Assembly (NCBI RefSeq): GCF_050269735.1
Contig: NZ_JBNNIX010000001.1
Span: 806,001 to 870,000 of the forward strand
Length of the DNA: 64,000 nucleotides
Reading direction: 5' to 3'
From: Paenisporosarcina sp050269735
Lineage (GTDB): Bacteria; Bacillota; Bacilli; Bacillales_A; Planococcaceae
The notes beneath the pieces were generated by a model. It was not told the origin of the DNA. It was given only the letters and a program-made list of their open reading frames with translations, and made no database searches. Position 1 is the stretch's first letter, and each line of letters opens with the position of its first letter. The translations under genes were made by a program, and so were the position numbers. Below are positions 1-7,623 of this stretch, piece by piece.

Positions 1-30
1 ATGATAGTGGTTGTCGGCCCACATTTATAG
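1..30 (+). CDS. Possible 3' end of a gene truncated by the window edge
   Basis: Frame 1 is open from the first base to a TAG at 28-30 (last residues VVVGPHL). An intrinsic-terminator-like hairpin follows directly at 42-65, as expected at the end of a gene. Too little remains to name a product, and the reading could be chance. Confidence 0.3.
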   Translation: MIVVVGPHL

Positions 31-41
31 GAGTAAAGAAG

Positions 42-70
42 AGCAGCATTCAGATGAATGCTGCTTTTGT
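42..70 (+). terminator. Intrinsic terminator
   Basis: AGCAGCATTC and GAATGCTGCT form a 10-bp perfect stem around AGAT, followed by TTTTGTT. It would end the gene running in from the left edge. Confidence 0.65.
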
Positions 71-84
71 TCACCTTTCCATTA

Positions 85-227
85 GGTACCTGTGCAAGAA
101 ACAAATCAGATTATTCGCGTCAATTGCATGAAGAAAGACTGGAAAGTTGAAATCAATGGGTTTTCTGAGATAAAATCCGCATAATTTTTCGTTGCTTTGA
201 ATTGTCATAATTTAAGTGGTGCCACCC
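85..227 (+). repeat. R143 dispersed element, copy 1
   Basis: It starts GGTACCTGTGCAAG and ends GGTGCCACCC, exactly 143 bp. The end words GGTACC and GGTGCC can pair with one G-T wobble. It begins 54 bp after the stop at 30 and is followed by a terminator at 279. Confidence 0.85.
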
Positions 228-278
228 ATGAGAAGTTTTTAGTTTCTAACGGCATATTAATCTCCTTATAAGACACAA

Positions 279-320
279 AAAAGATCGAAGTGAGTGACGT
301 CACTTCGATCTTTTCGTTTT
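279..320. terminator. Intrinsic terminator of the GATCGAAGTG family
   Basis: AAAAGATCGAAGTGA (279-293) pairs perfectly with 300-314 around GTGACG, with T-rich sequence after it and A-rich sequence before it, so it can work in both directions. The same stem word recurs at 5493, 13758 and 22261. Confidence 0.7.
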
Positions 321-378
321 CTACAGGCGCATCATAGTAGAGCTGATTGCTTTAGGAAGCTTCAATAGCTGAAAAATA

Positions 379-431
379 CACAGGTACCAAAAAGGGAAAT
401 GGAGCCACCTAGAAAGAAAGGTACCAAAAGG
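379..431 (+). repeat. Degenerate, 5'-truncated L57-type element
   Basis: CACAGGTACC (379-388) is followed at the L57 spacing by GGAGCCACCT, a two-mismatch form of GGTGCCACCC, and then by AGAAAGAAAGGTACCAAAAG, which matches the 37-bp tandem unit at 5857-6018. The left arm GGGTGGCAC is missing. It lies upstream of the helicase block. Confidence 0.65.
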
Positions 432-480
432 AGGTAAGACTTTCGCCAAATAAAATTATTCTTATAATACCTTTAAATCG

Positions 481-623
481 GGTATCAGTGTAAAAAACTA
501 TTCGAATTATTCACTATAATTACATGGTTGAAATCCGTAAAGCTTTAGGGGATCGTTTTTATATGATAGGTTCTGCATAAATGATTAAACTTGTAAATTT
601 TCATAATTTAAGTGGTGCCATTC
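481..623 (+). repeat. R143 dispersed element, degenerate copy
   Basis: It starts GGTATCAGTGTAAAAAAC and ends GTGGTGCCATTC. The length is again exactly 143 bp, although both ends and the inner AATTGTC arm have decayed, which suggests an old copy without indels. Confidence 0.75.
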
Positions 624-1314
624 AGAAAAATTAAGTCGATTATTTTTAATAATCAATTTTGAAGTGCAACAATTTTTTGATTTAATTCTATAAAATTATT
701 TAGAAATTGCAACCTTACTTAGCATGGGAGGCAACTTTAACTGAAACTCAAGGTAAAGCAGTAAATACGGAAAAGCTTGAGAACGATTTTTGAATACCGC
801 GAAGCTTGAAAGAGTCAATTTATATTTATAAGCGTCAAATGATCAACGCATTGTTTCAAAAAAAATGCCTTTCCGGCTTTTGTCAGAAAGGCATTTTCTA
901 TTTCTTCGGCAATGTCGTGAAGTAAAAAAAGAAGGCATATCTTTTAATTCAATATATAATTTGATTTTTTTAAAGAATGCAAGAGTTCTTGAAATTTTAA
1001 AATTCAAATAACTTTATATGAACATTTTTAACTAGTGTTTTTTACATTTATTTGTTTATATAAGGGTTATTAAGACTATTTTTAATCTAATGAATGGTAT
1101 AAGATGGTTATAATTGAAGGCAGAAGAAAAAGTTTCATACCTAGTAGTAAGAGTCTTTAATCGAATGCATGATGGAGACTAAATGTTTCGTCTATCTTTT
1201 AGTGTATACAAAGGATTTTATGGAATGGTGTGTAATATATCTGACGTAGTGACAAAATAAAGAACATATAAATCATATCCTGTTTTAACACAAATAATTT
1301 AAAGGATGTTTCTG
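624..1314. other. Non-coding stretch upstream of the helicase gene
   Basis: No credible reading frame was seen. A hairpin at 862-899 (AAAATGCCTTTC pairing with GAAAGGCATTTT) looks like a terminator, perhaps of a lost gene. The remaining ~400 bp is very AT-rich and must hold the promoter of the helicase operon, but no -35/-10 pair could be chosen with confidence. Confidence 0.5.
862..901 (+). terminator. Orphan terminator-like hairpin
   Basis: AAAATGCCTTTC and GAAAGGCATTTT form a 12-bp perfect stem with a 12-nt loop, ending in TTTT. No gene directly precedes it. Confidence 0.55.
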
Positions 1315-4300
1315 ATGCTTCATTATAATTCCGGTTACGCAAAGGTTAATAACCATTTTGTGATAAAAAATGTTCCTCATAAGGCTTCTAAGACTTCGGA
1401 TAATCCTATTCTTTCTATAATTCAAAACTTGATTGTTCGAGGAAATCCAACTATTGCAACACCATTTTTACGTCAGAAACTTCATCTAAAACAATCTTAT
1501 CTCCATGAAATGGCTGATGTTCGGCTTTTACAAACTTTACCAACAGATTGGAGTCGTTCAATTCGGGGAGATGATGTAAATCAGTTTTATCCTGCTTTAA
1601 CGCTTTACCAAGAATTACGTCAAATATATAATCAAAAAAGCTTTTTAGCAGATTTATTTATTGCAGAATGTCCACTCACTCATATTATTCCTGAAAGTAA
1701 TTTTGAAAAGCAAGAAGTAGATTTCTATAGTCCGCTGTTAAAACTAGTCATAGAAGTGGATGGAATCAATCATGAAGATAGTCAACAACAAAAGTTAGAT
1801 CAAGTACGTGACAAGTTTTTAAGTAAATATGGAATCACTGTAATTCGGATTTCAACTGCGCAAATTAAAAATAAAGATTATAGAAATCTTACCATAAAGC
1901 TTCGCGAAAACTATTATTTACACGAATCGAAAATAAAATTGTTTGAAAAGTATTTAGAAAATCCATCTTCATATCAATTGCACTATCAGTTAACCGAGAT
2001 TTACCGCTTTCAAATGTTGATTATAGAATTAGTCAAAGCTGAGCAACTTCTATTTAGCGATAAACAGTGGGATTTTGCAGTAAGTACTCAGCAGCAGGCT
2101 CAATCACTTCAACTCGCTTTGGAGGATTTAAATAAATGGTTAGAAGTCATTGGGGAACTGTTTAATGATACCATTTCACTTCCTAAAATATATGTCCATT
2201 CTTCGATGAAAAAAGAATACATTTGTATAGACAATTTAGTTGGGAAGTATTGGGATGACACATTGAATGATCCTTCTATCATTTATATAAGGGACGATTA
2301 TTTTGAAGAAACTAATTACCGTACGATGAATACAGGATATATCGTGAATTATGCAATTAAAGAAGAGCAACATTTGGCGTCACTCCAATATATATTAAAT
2401 GTGCTTTATGGATTTAGCACATTTAATGCAGGACAAATTGATATTATTGTTAATACATTAAATCGTAATGACACTATAGGACTTTTACCAACTGGGGGTG
2501 GTAAATCCTTAACGTATCAAATCTGCACTTTCTTACAGCCAGCTATCAGTTTTGTTGTTGCACCAATAAAATCGTTAATGGTCGATCAAGTAAGAAGTTT
2601 AAAGGATAAACACTTTGTGGATTGTATCGATTATATTAACGGAGATTTGCCACCTCAAAGTGCATCAGATAATTTAAATGGTTTTACAGAAGGAAAATTT
2701 CTATTTTTAGTTATTTCACCGGAAAGGTTTCAACAACAGGAATTTCGCAATCGAATCGAGATGATTCAAGCAAAAAAGCAATTTGCATATGCAGTGATGG
2801 ATGAAGCTCATTGTCTATCCGAGTGGGGACATGATTTTCGGACATCTTATTTAGCGTTAGCTAGAACTATAAGAAGATATGCTCCAACTGCAACTTTTTT
2901 AGCATTAACCGCTACAGCCTCATCAAAAGTATTACAAGATATTCGTAATGAATTAGATATTTCTAGCCAAAACATTAAAACGATCTCAGACTTTACACGA
3001 AAAGAACTACATTTTCATGTTGTTGAGGCTAGCAGGGTTAAGAAACAAGATAAGTTAGCTGAGGTGGTAAAAGAAGATAAAAAACCTTATCCTCTTATTG
3101 TTTTTACACCGACTGCAGGCGGGCATAACGGATGTTTTAAGCTAAGTAATCAGCTGAGAAATCAATTGGGCTTAAAAACGGCTTTTTATAGTGGGAGCAA
3201 ACCAAAGGACTTCCATACGCAAGACTTTGCAAAATATAAAGAGAACGTTCAAAGTGCATTTATGAATAATAAATTAGATGTATTAGTAGCTACAAAGGCA
3301 TTTGGTATGGGGATTGATAAGTCGGATGTTCGTTCGATTATTCATTACGGTATTCCTGCTTCTCTAGAATCATATTACCAAGAGGCAGGTAGAGCAGGAA
3401 GGGATCGTTATGATTCTGATTGTTATATTTTATTTACAAAAGACAAGCTAACCGATTATCAAAGAAATATTTTATTTGGATTAGATACGAAGTTAGATGA
3501 AATAGAAAAAACAACAAGAGTTTTACAAGGCGATTTAAATAGCATCATGTTTTTAATGAAAAAAGGATTAAAGGATGTTGATGAAGAAACTTCAATAGTC
3601 AGTGATTTTTATTTTGAATATCTGAAAGACAACGGGAAAGTCCATATCCCAAAACAGGGAGATAATGAAAAAATAATTTACAGGCTGGCACTTCTTGGAC
3701 TTGTAGACGATTGGGTAATTGAATGGAAGTCGAATTCAATTATTGTGCATCTAAATGATTATGATGAGAACAATATTAAGTATAGTGTTTTTAAACATAT
3801 TCAAAAATATGATTCTACCTTTACTGAATCAGCTATATACAACAATTTGGAGATGCAAGATTATTTAAAGGTTTATGAATCTCATTCTTTTTCACCTTTA
3901 TATAAGTATGCTTATATTTTACTTAAATGGTATAACGATAATGTTATATACTCCCGTAAACAATCACTAAAAAATATGTTTAATTACGTACTTGAATTTG
4001 AAGGTTCAGATGACTTTCAACATAAATTAGAAACTTATTTTAAACGTAATGACGATGTGTATTTATTAGAAAAAACAGTAGCCATTCCTCATAATTTAAA
4101 TAATTGGTGGAAAATTTATTATGTGGAAACAAACGATAAAACAGTACCCAAAAATGAAAATGAGATAAAAGATTTATCTATTACATTAAGTCGATTTCTA
4201 GAAAGTTATAAAAATGATCCAGCATTAAATTTAATAGAAGGAATTACTACTTTAGTAAGCAGCGGCTCTTTAACTAAAGAATCTAAACAGCGTTTAATTC

Positions 4301-4569
4301 AATCTATTAAACATATCACTAAATTAGAAGATGACCTTCGTAAAGAATTATTGTTATCCATTGTAGATGTAGCAAATGAATTTTTAATACAGGAAGAAAA
4401 ATTAATATTGAGCAAAATTTTGATAACTAATGGTTTTAATTCGATAGAAGATAAAAAAATTGTCAATAAATCTTTTGAAGATGAATTTTCTTATGGACAA
4501 CTTGTAAAACATGTAAATTCTAAAATTAAAGAAGTAAGAATAGGTGGTGAATATCCGTGGGACAATTAG
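1315..4569 (+). CDS. DUF559 nuclease-RecQ-like DNA helicase fusion
   Basis: A large SF2 helicase of about 1084 residues. Residues ~135-190 carry a DUF559/Vsr-like PD-(D/E)XK motif (VDFY..., then IEVDG and a histidine). Around 390-700 lie the RecQ motifs: Walker A TGGGKS, DEAH box, LTATA, and GMGIDKS with QEAGRAGRDR. A winged-helix-like stretch follows (IIYRLALLGLVDDW). No RecQ zinc-cluster cysteines or HRDC domain were seen, so this is not housekeeping RecQ. I chose ATG 1315 over ATG 1306 because AAAGGA (1301-1306) sits 8 nt before it. The gene overlaps 4557 by 13 bp, implying coupled expression. The block lies between 281-bp direct repeats and is visibly AT-rich. A nuclease-helicase fusion in such a setting suggests phage or plasmid defence. 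That function is inferred. Confidence 0.85.
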   Translation: MLHYNSGYAKVNNHFVIKNVPHKASKTSDNPILSIIQNLIVRGNPTIATPFLRQKLHLKQSYLHEMADVRLLQTLPTDWSRSIRGDDVNQFYPALTLYQELRQIYNQKSFLADLFIAECPLTHIIPESNFEKQEVDFYSPLLKLVIEVDGINHEDSQQQKLDQVRDKFLSKYGITVIRISTAQIKNKDYRNLTIKLRENYYLHESKIKLFEKYLENPSSYQLHYQLTEIYRFQMLIIELVKAEQLLFSDKQWDFAVSTQQQAQSLQLALEDLNKWLEVIGELFNDTISLPKIYVHSSMKKEYICIDNLVGKYWDDTLNDPSIIYIRDDYFEETNYRTMNTGYIVNYAIKEEQHLASLQYILNVLYGFSTFNAGQIDIIVNTLNRNDTIGLLPTGGGKSLTYQICTFLQPAISFVVAPIKSLMVDQVRSLKDKHFVDCIDYINGDLPPQSASDNLNGFTEGKFLFLVISPERFQQQEFRNRIEMIQAKKQFAYAVMDEAHCLSEWGHDFRTSYLALARTIRRYAPTATFLALTATASSKVLQDIRNELDISSQNIKTISDFTRKELHFHVVEASRVKKQDKLAEVVKEDKKPYPLIVFTPTAGGHNGCFKLSNQLRNQLGLKTAFYSGSKPKDFHTQDFAKYKENVQSAFMNNKLDVLVATKAFGMGIDKSDVRSIIHYGIPASLESYYQEAGRAGRDRYDSDCYILFTKDKLTDYQRNILFGLDTKLDEIEKTTRVLQGDLNSIMFLMKKGLKDVDEETSIVSDFYFEYLKDNGKVHIPKQGDNEKIIYRLALLGLVDDWVIEWKSNSIIVHLNDYDENNIKYSVFKHIQKYDSTFTESAIYNNLEMQDYLKVYESHSFSPLYKYAYILLKWYNDNVIYSRKQSLKNMFNYVLEFEGSDDFQHKLETYFKRNDDVYLLEKTVAIPHNLNNWWKIYYVETNDKTVPKNENEIKDLSITLSRFLESYKNDPALNLIEGITTLVSSGSLTKESKQRLIQSIKHITKLEDDLRKELLLSIVDVANEFLIQEEKLILSKILITNGFNSIEDKKIVNKSFEDEFSYGQLVKHVNSKIKEVRIGGEYPWDN

Positions 4570-5159
4570 AGAAAATTGATAAATTAGAGTCATATATTGA
4601 TGAATTAGGAAATGAAATTAAACATGTCAAGAAAGCATCAACATATTTAAGGGAGATCGAGGCACAACATTTGTTGGTGGAGAAGCAGTTAGAACGAGTG
4701 AAGCTGACAACAGATGCGCTTGAAATCATCCAAACGCATTTTATTGATAAATCGAACGAATTTGAATTGCAATTAAACAAAAATGAAAATAGATTTAAAG
4801 AGTTGAGTTCTACAATAGTAAGTTCTTTTTCTGAGACTGAGCAATATTTAAAAGAACAGATAGGGGTCATTAAGCTAGAGACATCTAAAGTTGGAAAGGA
4901 TGTTTGGGATCTTCATTCACAAACTAATATACTTGAACAACAAGTTGTATCAATGTCTTCGAGTGTATCTACTGTCAACAATTCAGTAATAGAGTTGCAA
5001 AGGAACATCAATCAACTTGTGGAAAAAAACTTGGAATTGAAAGAAATGGTTAAACAATCTGATAAAAATCAGACGCTGTCAATAAAACGATTAGAGAAGA
5101 GCTCCATTATTATGACAATTATTCTTTTAATAGCAATTATTTTAATAAGAATTGTGTGA
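4557..5159 (+). CDS. Tail-anchored coiled-coil protein, partner of the helicase
   Basis: A 200-residue protein starting at GTG 4557 inside the end of the helicase gene (13-bp overlap, upstream TAGGTGGTGA as ribosome site). It is almost entirely charged heptad-like helix (for example LETKQ/LEQQV/LQRNI-type spacing), followed by one C-terminal membrane segment (~179-198, SSIIMTIILLIAIILIRIV) and no cytoplasmic tail. No signal peptide or catalytic motif was seen. The overlap says it acts with the helicase. A membrane-tethered coiled coil could place the nuclease-helicase at the membrane or sense phage entry, which is inference. I do not recognise a named family. Confidence 0.75.
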   Translation: MGQLEKIDKLESYIDELGNEIKHVKKASTYLREIEAQHLLVEKQLERVKLTTDALEIIQTHFIDKSNEFELQLNKNENRFKELSSTIVSSFSETEQYLKEQIGVIKLETSKVGKDVWDLHSQTNILEQQVVSMSSSVSTVNNSVIELQRNINQLVEKNLELKEMVKQSDKNQTLSIKRLEKSSIIMTIILLIAIILIRIV

Positions 5160-5195
5160 ATTCAAATAATAATTGTTTTTCGATCCATTCCATCA

Positions 5196-5321
5196 GGTAC
5201 CTGTGCAACATCCATTAGGTACCTGTGCAAGAAACAAATCATTAGGTACCTGTGCAAGAAACAAATCATTAGGTACCTGTGCAAGAAACAAATCATTAGG
5301 TACCTGTGCAAGAAACAAATC
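5196..5321 (+). repeat. 27-bp tandem repeat of the R143 left end
   Basis: Four consecutive 27-bp units (5214, 5241, 5268, 5295) each carry ATTAGGTACCTGTGCAAG, after a partial unit at 5196. The last unit is the start of the full R143 at 5299. There are no spacers between units, so this is not a CRISPR. The array begins 36 bp after the stop of the coiled-coil gene. Confidence 0.9.
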
Positions 5322-5441
5322 AGATTATTCGCGTCAATTGCATGAAGAAAGGCTGGGAAGTTGAAATCAATGGGTTTTCTGAGGTATAGTCTGCATAATT
5401 TTTCGTTGCTGTGAATTGTCATAATTTAAGTGGTGCCACCC
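5299..5441 (+). repeat. R143 dispersed element, copy 3
   Basis: GGTACCTGTG at 5299 and GGTGCCACCC at 5432-5441, 143 bp. It is the right-hand element of the helicase block, and its left end is amplified fourfold. Confidence 0.9.
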
Positions 5442-5492
5442 ATGAGAAGTTTTTAGTTTCTAACGACATATTAATCTCCTTATAAGACACAA

Positions 5493-5534
5493 AAAAGATC
5501 GAAGTGAGTGACGTCACTTCGATCTTTTCGTTTT
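5493..5534. terminator. Intrinsic terminator of the GATCGAAGTG family
   Basis: Same 15-bp perfect stem and GTGACG loop as at 279-314. As part of the direct repeat, it would terminate the helicase operon transcript. Confidence 0.7.
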
Positions 5535-5637
5535 CTACAGGCGCATCATAGTAGAGCTGATTGCTTTAGGAAGCTCAACTAAACCTTAATCTATGACAGG
5601 AATGGTACTTAAAAGGTGAAAATGAACACGTGCCAAC

Positions 5638-5823
5638 TTGGAGACTGGTCAAAAAAGTCTGGAAGTAGGTCAACAAAAGTTGGAAATCGGTCAAAAAAAT
5701 CTGGAAGTAGGTCAACAAAACTTGGAGACTGGTCAAAAAAGTCTGCTAGTAGGCCAACAAAAGTTGGAAGCTGGTCTTGACAGAGTGGAGATCGGACTGC
5801 AAAACTTGCAAGAGTTTATTTGA
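5638..5823 (+). pseudogene. Heptad-repeat coding fragment, probably a gene remnant
   Basis: About eight 21-bp tandem units encode heptads of the type LEVGQQK / LEIGQKN, ending LQEFI and TGA at 5821-5823. Such glycine-glutamine heptads are typical of small Bacillales proteins of unknown role that form long helices. The only start available is TTG 5638, with no ribosome site, so this is probably the 3' remnant of a longer gene. A tandem L57 element begins 2 bp after the stop. Confidence 0.4.
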
Positions 5824-5825
5824 GT

Positions 5826-5882
5826 GGGTGGCACTTTCTGACTGAAAATGCACAGGTAACAAAAGAAGAAAAGGTGCCACCC
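5826..5882 (+). repeat. L57 dispersed element, first unit of a tandem
   Basis: GGGTGGCAC (5826) to GGTGCCACCC (5873-5882), 57 bp, with the central word CACAGGTAAC (one change from CACAGGTACC). It lies on the left side of the DUF192-tad block. Confidence 0.85.
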
Positions 5883-6018
5883 AGAAAGAAAGGTACCAAA
5901 AGAAGAAAAGGTGCCACCCAGAAAGAAAGGTACCAAAAGAAGAAAAGGTGCCACCCAGAAAGAAAGGTAGCAAAAGAAGAAAAGGTGCCACCCAGAAAAA
6001 AAGGTACCAAAAGGACGA
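5857..6018 (+). repeat. 37-bp tandem repeat (about 4 units) derived from L57
   Basis: GGTGCCACCC recurs at 5873, 5910, 5947 and 5984, exactly 37 bp apart. Each unit also holds AGAAAGAAAGGTACC and AAAAGAAGAAAA. One unit has GGTAGC for GGTACC. The units abut without spacers. This is an amplification of the right half of L57. Confidence 0.9.
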
Positions 6019-6043
6019 AAGACTCAACCCACTCACCTTATTC

Positions 6044-6367
6044 TCATACCTTTATCCAATCCCCAACACAAATCTCCCTCTCACGAATCGTCCCCGTCGG
6101 TAGTTCCAGTGCAGAATGAGCACCTGAAACAGGGGGAACGATTCTCCATGGTTTTAAGTCAGACACGCCTTTTACCACCTTATTTGATGAATCAAGAAAA
6201 ACCACATCGATCGGAAATCTCATGAAAAACATATGAACGGAGTTGCAGGGTTTCAGCAGAAGCCCTTCTTCTGTGATGGGTTTTCTGTGGAATAGTAGAC
6301 CTTTGAACCGACTCCCAAAATTGGTTGCATGCGTAATCTGTATTTGTAAGTCTATTGTTTTGGCCAT
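6044..6367 (-). CDS. DUF192 family protein
   Basis: A 107-residue DUF192 protein: GLLFHRKPITEEGLLL, then CNSVHMFFMRFPIDVVFLD, PWRIVPP and ALELPTG in the family order. Members are small beta-rich proteins of unclear biochemical function, often exported in other bacteria; here no signal peptide is visible. I chose the internal ATG at 6367 because a TAGGAG site lies about 11 nt upstream; an in-frame extension to 6445 looks non-coding. It is divergent from the tad operon, and DUF192 genes do occur beside tad loci, so a link is possible but unproven. Confidence 0.8.
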   Translation of the reverse strand: MAKTIDLQIQITHATNFGSRFKGLLFHRKPITEEGLLLKPCNSVHMFFMRFPIDVVFLDSSNKVVKGVSDLKPWRIVPPVSGAHSALELPTGTIREREICVGDWIKV

Positions 6368-6504
6368 GAACCTACCAACTCCTAAATAATTTGTTTGTTC
6401 ACTATATGATTTTGTATGTCGGTTATGTTCTAAAGTGAGGTGCACGTTTATATAGTGTAGAGTGTTACACGAATGATTTTGGTATTAACTGGGAGGTCGC
6501 AAAG

Positions 6505-6672
6505 ATGGGTCAATTAAAAAGACTTTTTAAAGAAGAAGAAGGACAAGCTTTGACGGAGTATGGACTGTTAATCGGATTGATTTCAATCGGCGTCGTCGCC
6601 GTGTTGGCACTGATCGGGCCGCAACTGGTACGTATTTTTAATACCATCCTAACGAGACTTACAGCTGTTTAA
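6505..6672 (+). CDS. flp: Flp-type pilin
   Basis: A 55-residue gene. The short cationic leader MGQLKRLFKEEEG is followed by QALTEYGLLIGLISIG, the class IVb (Flp) prepilin motif with the conserved Glu and Tyr after the cleavage site, then one hydrophobic helix. It should be cut by the TadV peptidase and polymerised by TadA/B/C at the membrane. The ribosome site GGGAGGT is at 6490. It is the first gene of the tad operon and is separated from tadV by a hairpin at 6684-6709, which would favour high pilin expression. Confidence 0.92.
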   Translation: MGQLKRLFKEEEGQALTEYGLLIGLISIGVVAVLALIGPQLVRIFNTILTRLTAV

Positions 6673-6683
6673 CTCATCAGAAA

Positions 6684-6716
6684 TGTAGCCCTTCCTACTG
6701 GTTGGGCTACTTTACT
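6684..6716 (+). terminator. Hairpin between pilin and peptidase genes, possible attenuator
   Basis: GTAGCCC and GGGCTAC form a 7-bp stem with a 12-nt loop, followed by TTTACTG. The T-run is weak, so partial termination is more likely than complete. This would give excess flp mRNA over the assembly genes. Confidence 0.5.
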
Positions 6717-6736
6717 GAACAAAAGGAGCTCACCTT

Positions 6737-7246
6737 ATGACAAATGTAGCCATCATCCTTATACTCATCATTTCCGTCATAACCGATGTTCGCCATCGTA
6801 AAATATTTAACCTCGTTACGCTTCCAGCCATATTACTTGCGTTCATTTATCATTCCTTTGTTTCTGGGTTAGAAGGCTTTTTATATAGTGGGGAAGGCTT
6901 TTTGGTTGGACTTGGATTATTAATCATCCCGTTTCTACTTGGGGGCATAGGGGCCGGGGACGTGAAGTTACTTGCTGCTGTTGGGGCTTGGAAAGGGACT
7001 ACTTTTATTTTCTATACCGGCATATATGCTGGACTACTCGGTGGACTCATTGCCATCGTTCTGCTGCTGAAGCGAAGAGAACTTGGCTATACCATCAAAC
7101 AAATGCTATTTTCTGCCGTCGTTTTGAAAAGTACAAACGGTGCCTTACTCATAAAAAATGAAATGCCTAGAGCACTTTCGCTTCCTTATGCAGTTCCGAT
7201 TGCACTTGGTGTGCTATCAACTTTTTTAATGGAGACGTTTGGATGA
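6737..7246 (+). CDS. tadV: A24 prepilin peptidase (TadV/CpaA)
   Basis: A 169-residue multi-spanning membrane protein of the A24 aspartic prepilin peptidase family. Both catalytic aspartates are visible: TDVRHRKIFN near residue 17 and GAGDVKLLAAVG near residue 73 (the GxGD motif). It lacks the N-methylation domain of PilD, as TadV/CpaA do. It processes Flp and the TadE/TadG pseudopilin-like leaders. AGGAG precedes the ATG, and the gene overlaps tadE by 4 bp (ATGA). Confidence 0.92.
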   Translation: MTNVAIILILIISVITDVRHRKIFNLVTLPAILLAFIYHSFVSGLEGFLYSGEGFLVGLGLLIIPFLLGGIGAGDVKLLAAVGAWKGTTFIFYTGIYAGLLGGLIAIVLLLKRRELGYTIKQMLFSAVVLKSTNGALLIKNEMPRALSLPYAVPIALGVLSTFLMETFG

Positions 7247-7623
7247 AGTCACAAAAAGGCCAGACATTAGTGGAAACGGCATTGATACTTCCTATTCTCT
7301 TATTAATTCTATTTGGCATTACTGATTTCGCTCGTGTATTTCATGTGTACTTAACGCTTGACCATGCAGGGAGAGAAGCGGCGCGGCTGGCCACAGTCGG
7401 AACGGAAGATTCTCTTATTCATTTAAAAATAACTGATTCTACCAGTAGTTTGGATGAACAGAAACTAGGCGTTTCCATCACACCAAACGGCAAAGCCAAC
7501 AGAGCAAGTGGAAGCGAAACGACAATTAAATTAACGTATCCAGTCGACTTTTTAACACCGATTATTGGACAACTGATCGGGACTTTTAATTTGGAAGACA
7601 CAACCGTCATGAGGGTGGAATAG
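7243..7623 (+). CDS. tadE: TadE-like minor pilin
   Basis: A 126-residue protein with a short leader ending KG, then QTLVETALILPILLLILFG. This is the TadE motif (Glu at +5) and a single membrane helix, followed by DFARVFHVYLTLDHAGREAAR and an extracytoplasmic beta-rich part. TadE proteins are minor pseudopilins needed for Flp pilus assembly. It overlaps tadV by ATGA, and its TAG shares a base with the GTG of tadG. Confidence 0.88.
   Translation: MKSQKGQTLVETALILPILLLILFGITDFARVFHVYLTLDHAGREAARLATVGTEDSLIHLKITDSTSSLDEQKLGVSITPNGKANRASGSETTIKLTYPVDFLTPIIGQLIGTFNLEDTTVMRVE

Larger units (their letters stand above)
81..361 (+). repeat. 281-bp direct repeat, left copy
   Basis: This stretch matches 5295-5575 with about eight substitutions and no indel seen by eye. 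It contains an R143 element (85-227) and a terminator hairpin (279-314). The two copies lie on either side of the helicase block, so homologous recombination between them would delete that block and leave one copy. Confidence 0.9.
5295..5575 (+). repeat. 281-bp direct repeat, right copy
   Basis: Near-identical partner of 81-361, containing R143 (5299-5441) and the GATCGAAGTG terminator (5493-5528). Similarity stops abruptly after GGAAGCT at 5575. Confidence 0.9.

Noticed and set aside
85..227. R143 as a known riboswitch or T-box
   Set aside because: It lies at gene 3' ends, and no conserved aptamer core of a known class was seen.
5162..5422. Minus-strand 86-codon frame with repeated CFLHRYLMI units
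   Set aside because: It is the antisense reading of the 27-bp tandem array and R143.
5214..6018. Possible CRISPR array from the regular 27-bp and 37-bp repeats
   Set aside because: Units abut without unique spacers, no cas genes are present, and the units derive from the ends of the L57/R143 elements.
5733..6119. Several overlapping frames (minus 5733-5954, 5746-6036, 5816-6010; plus 5820-6119)
   Set aside because: They are low-complexity translations of the 37-bp and 21-bp tandem repeats with no ribosome sites.
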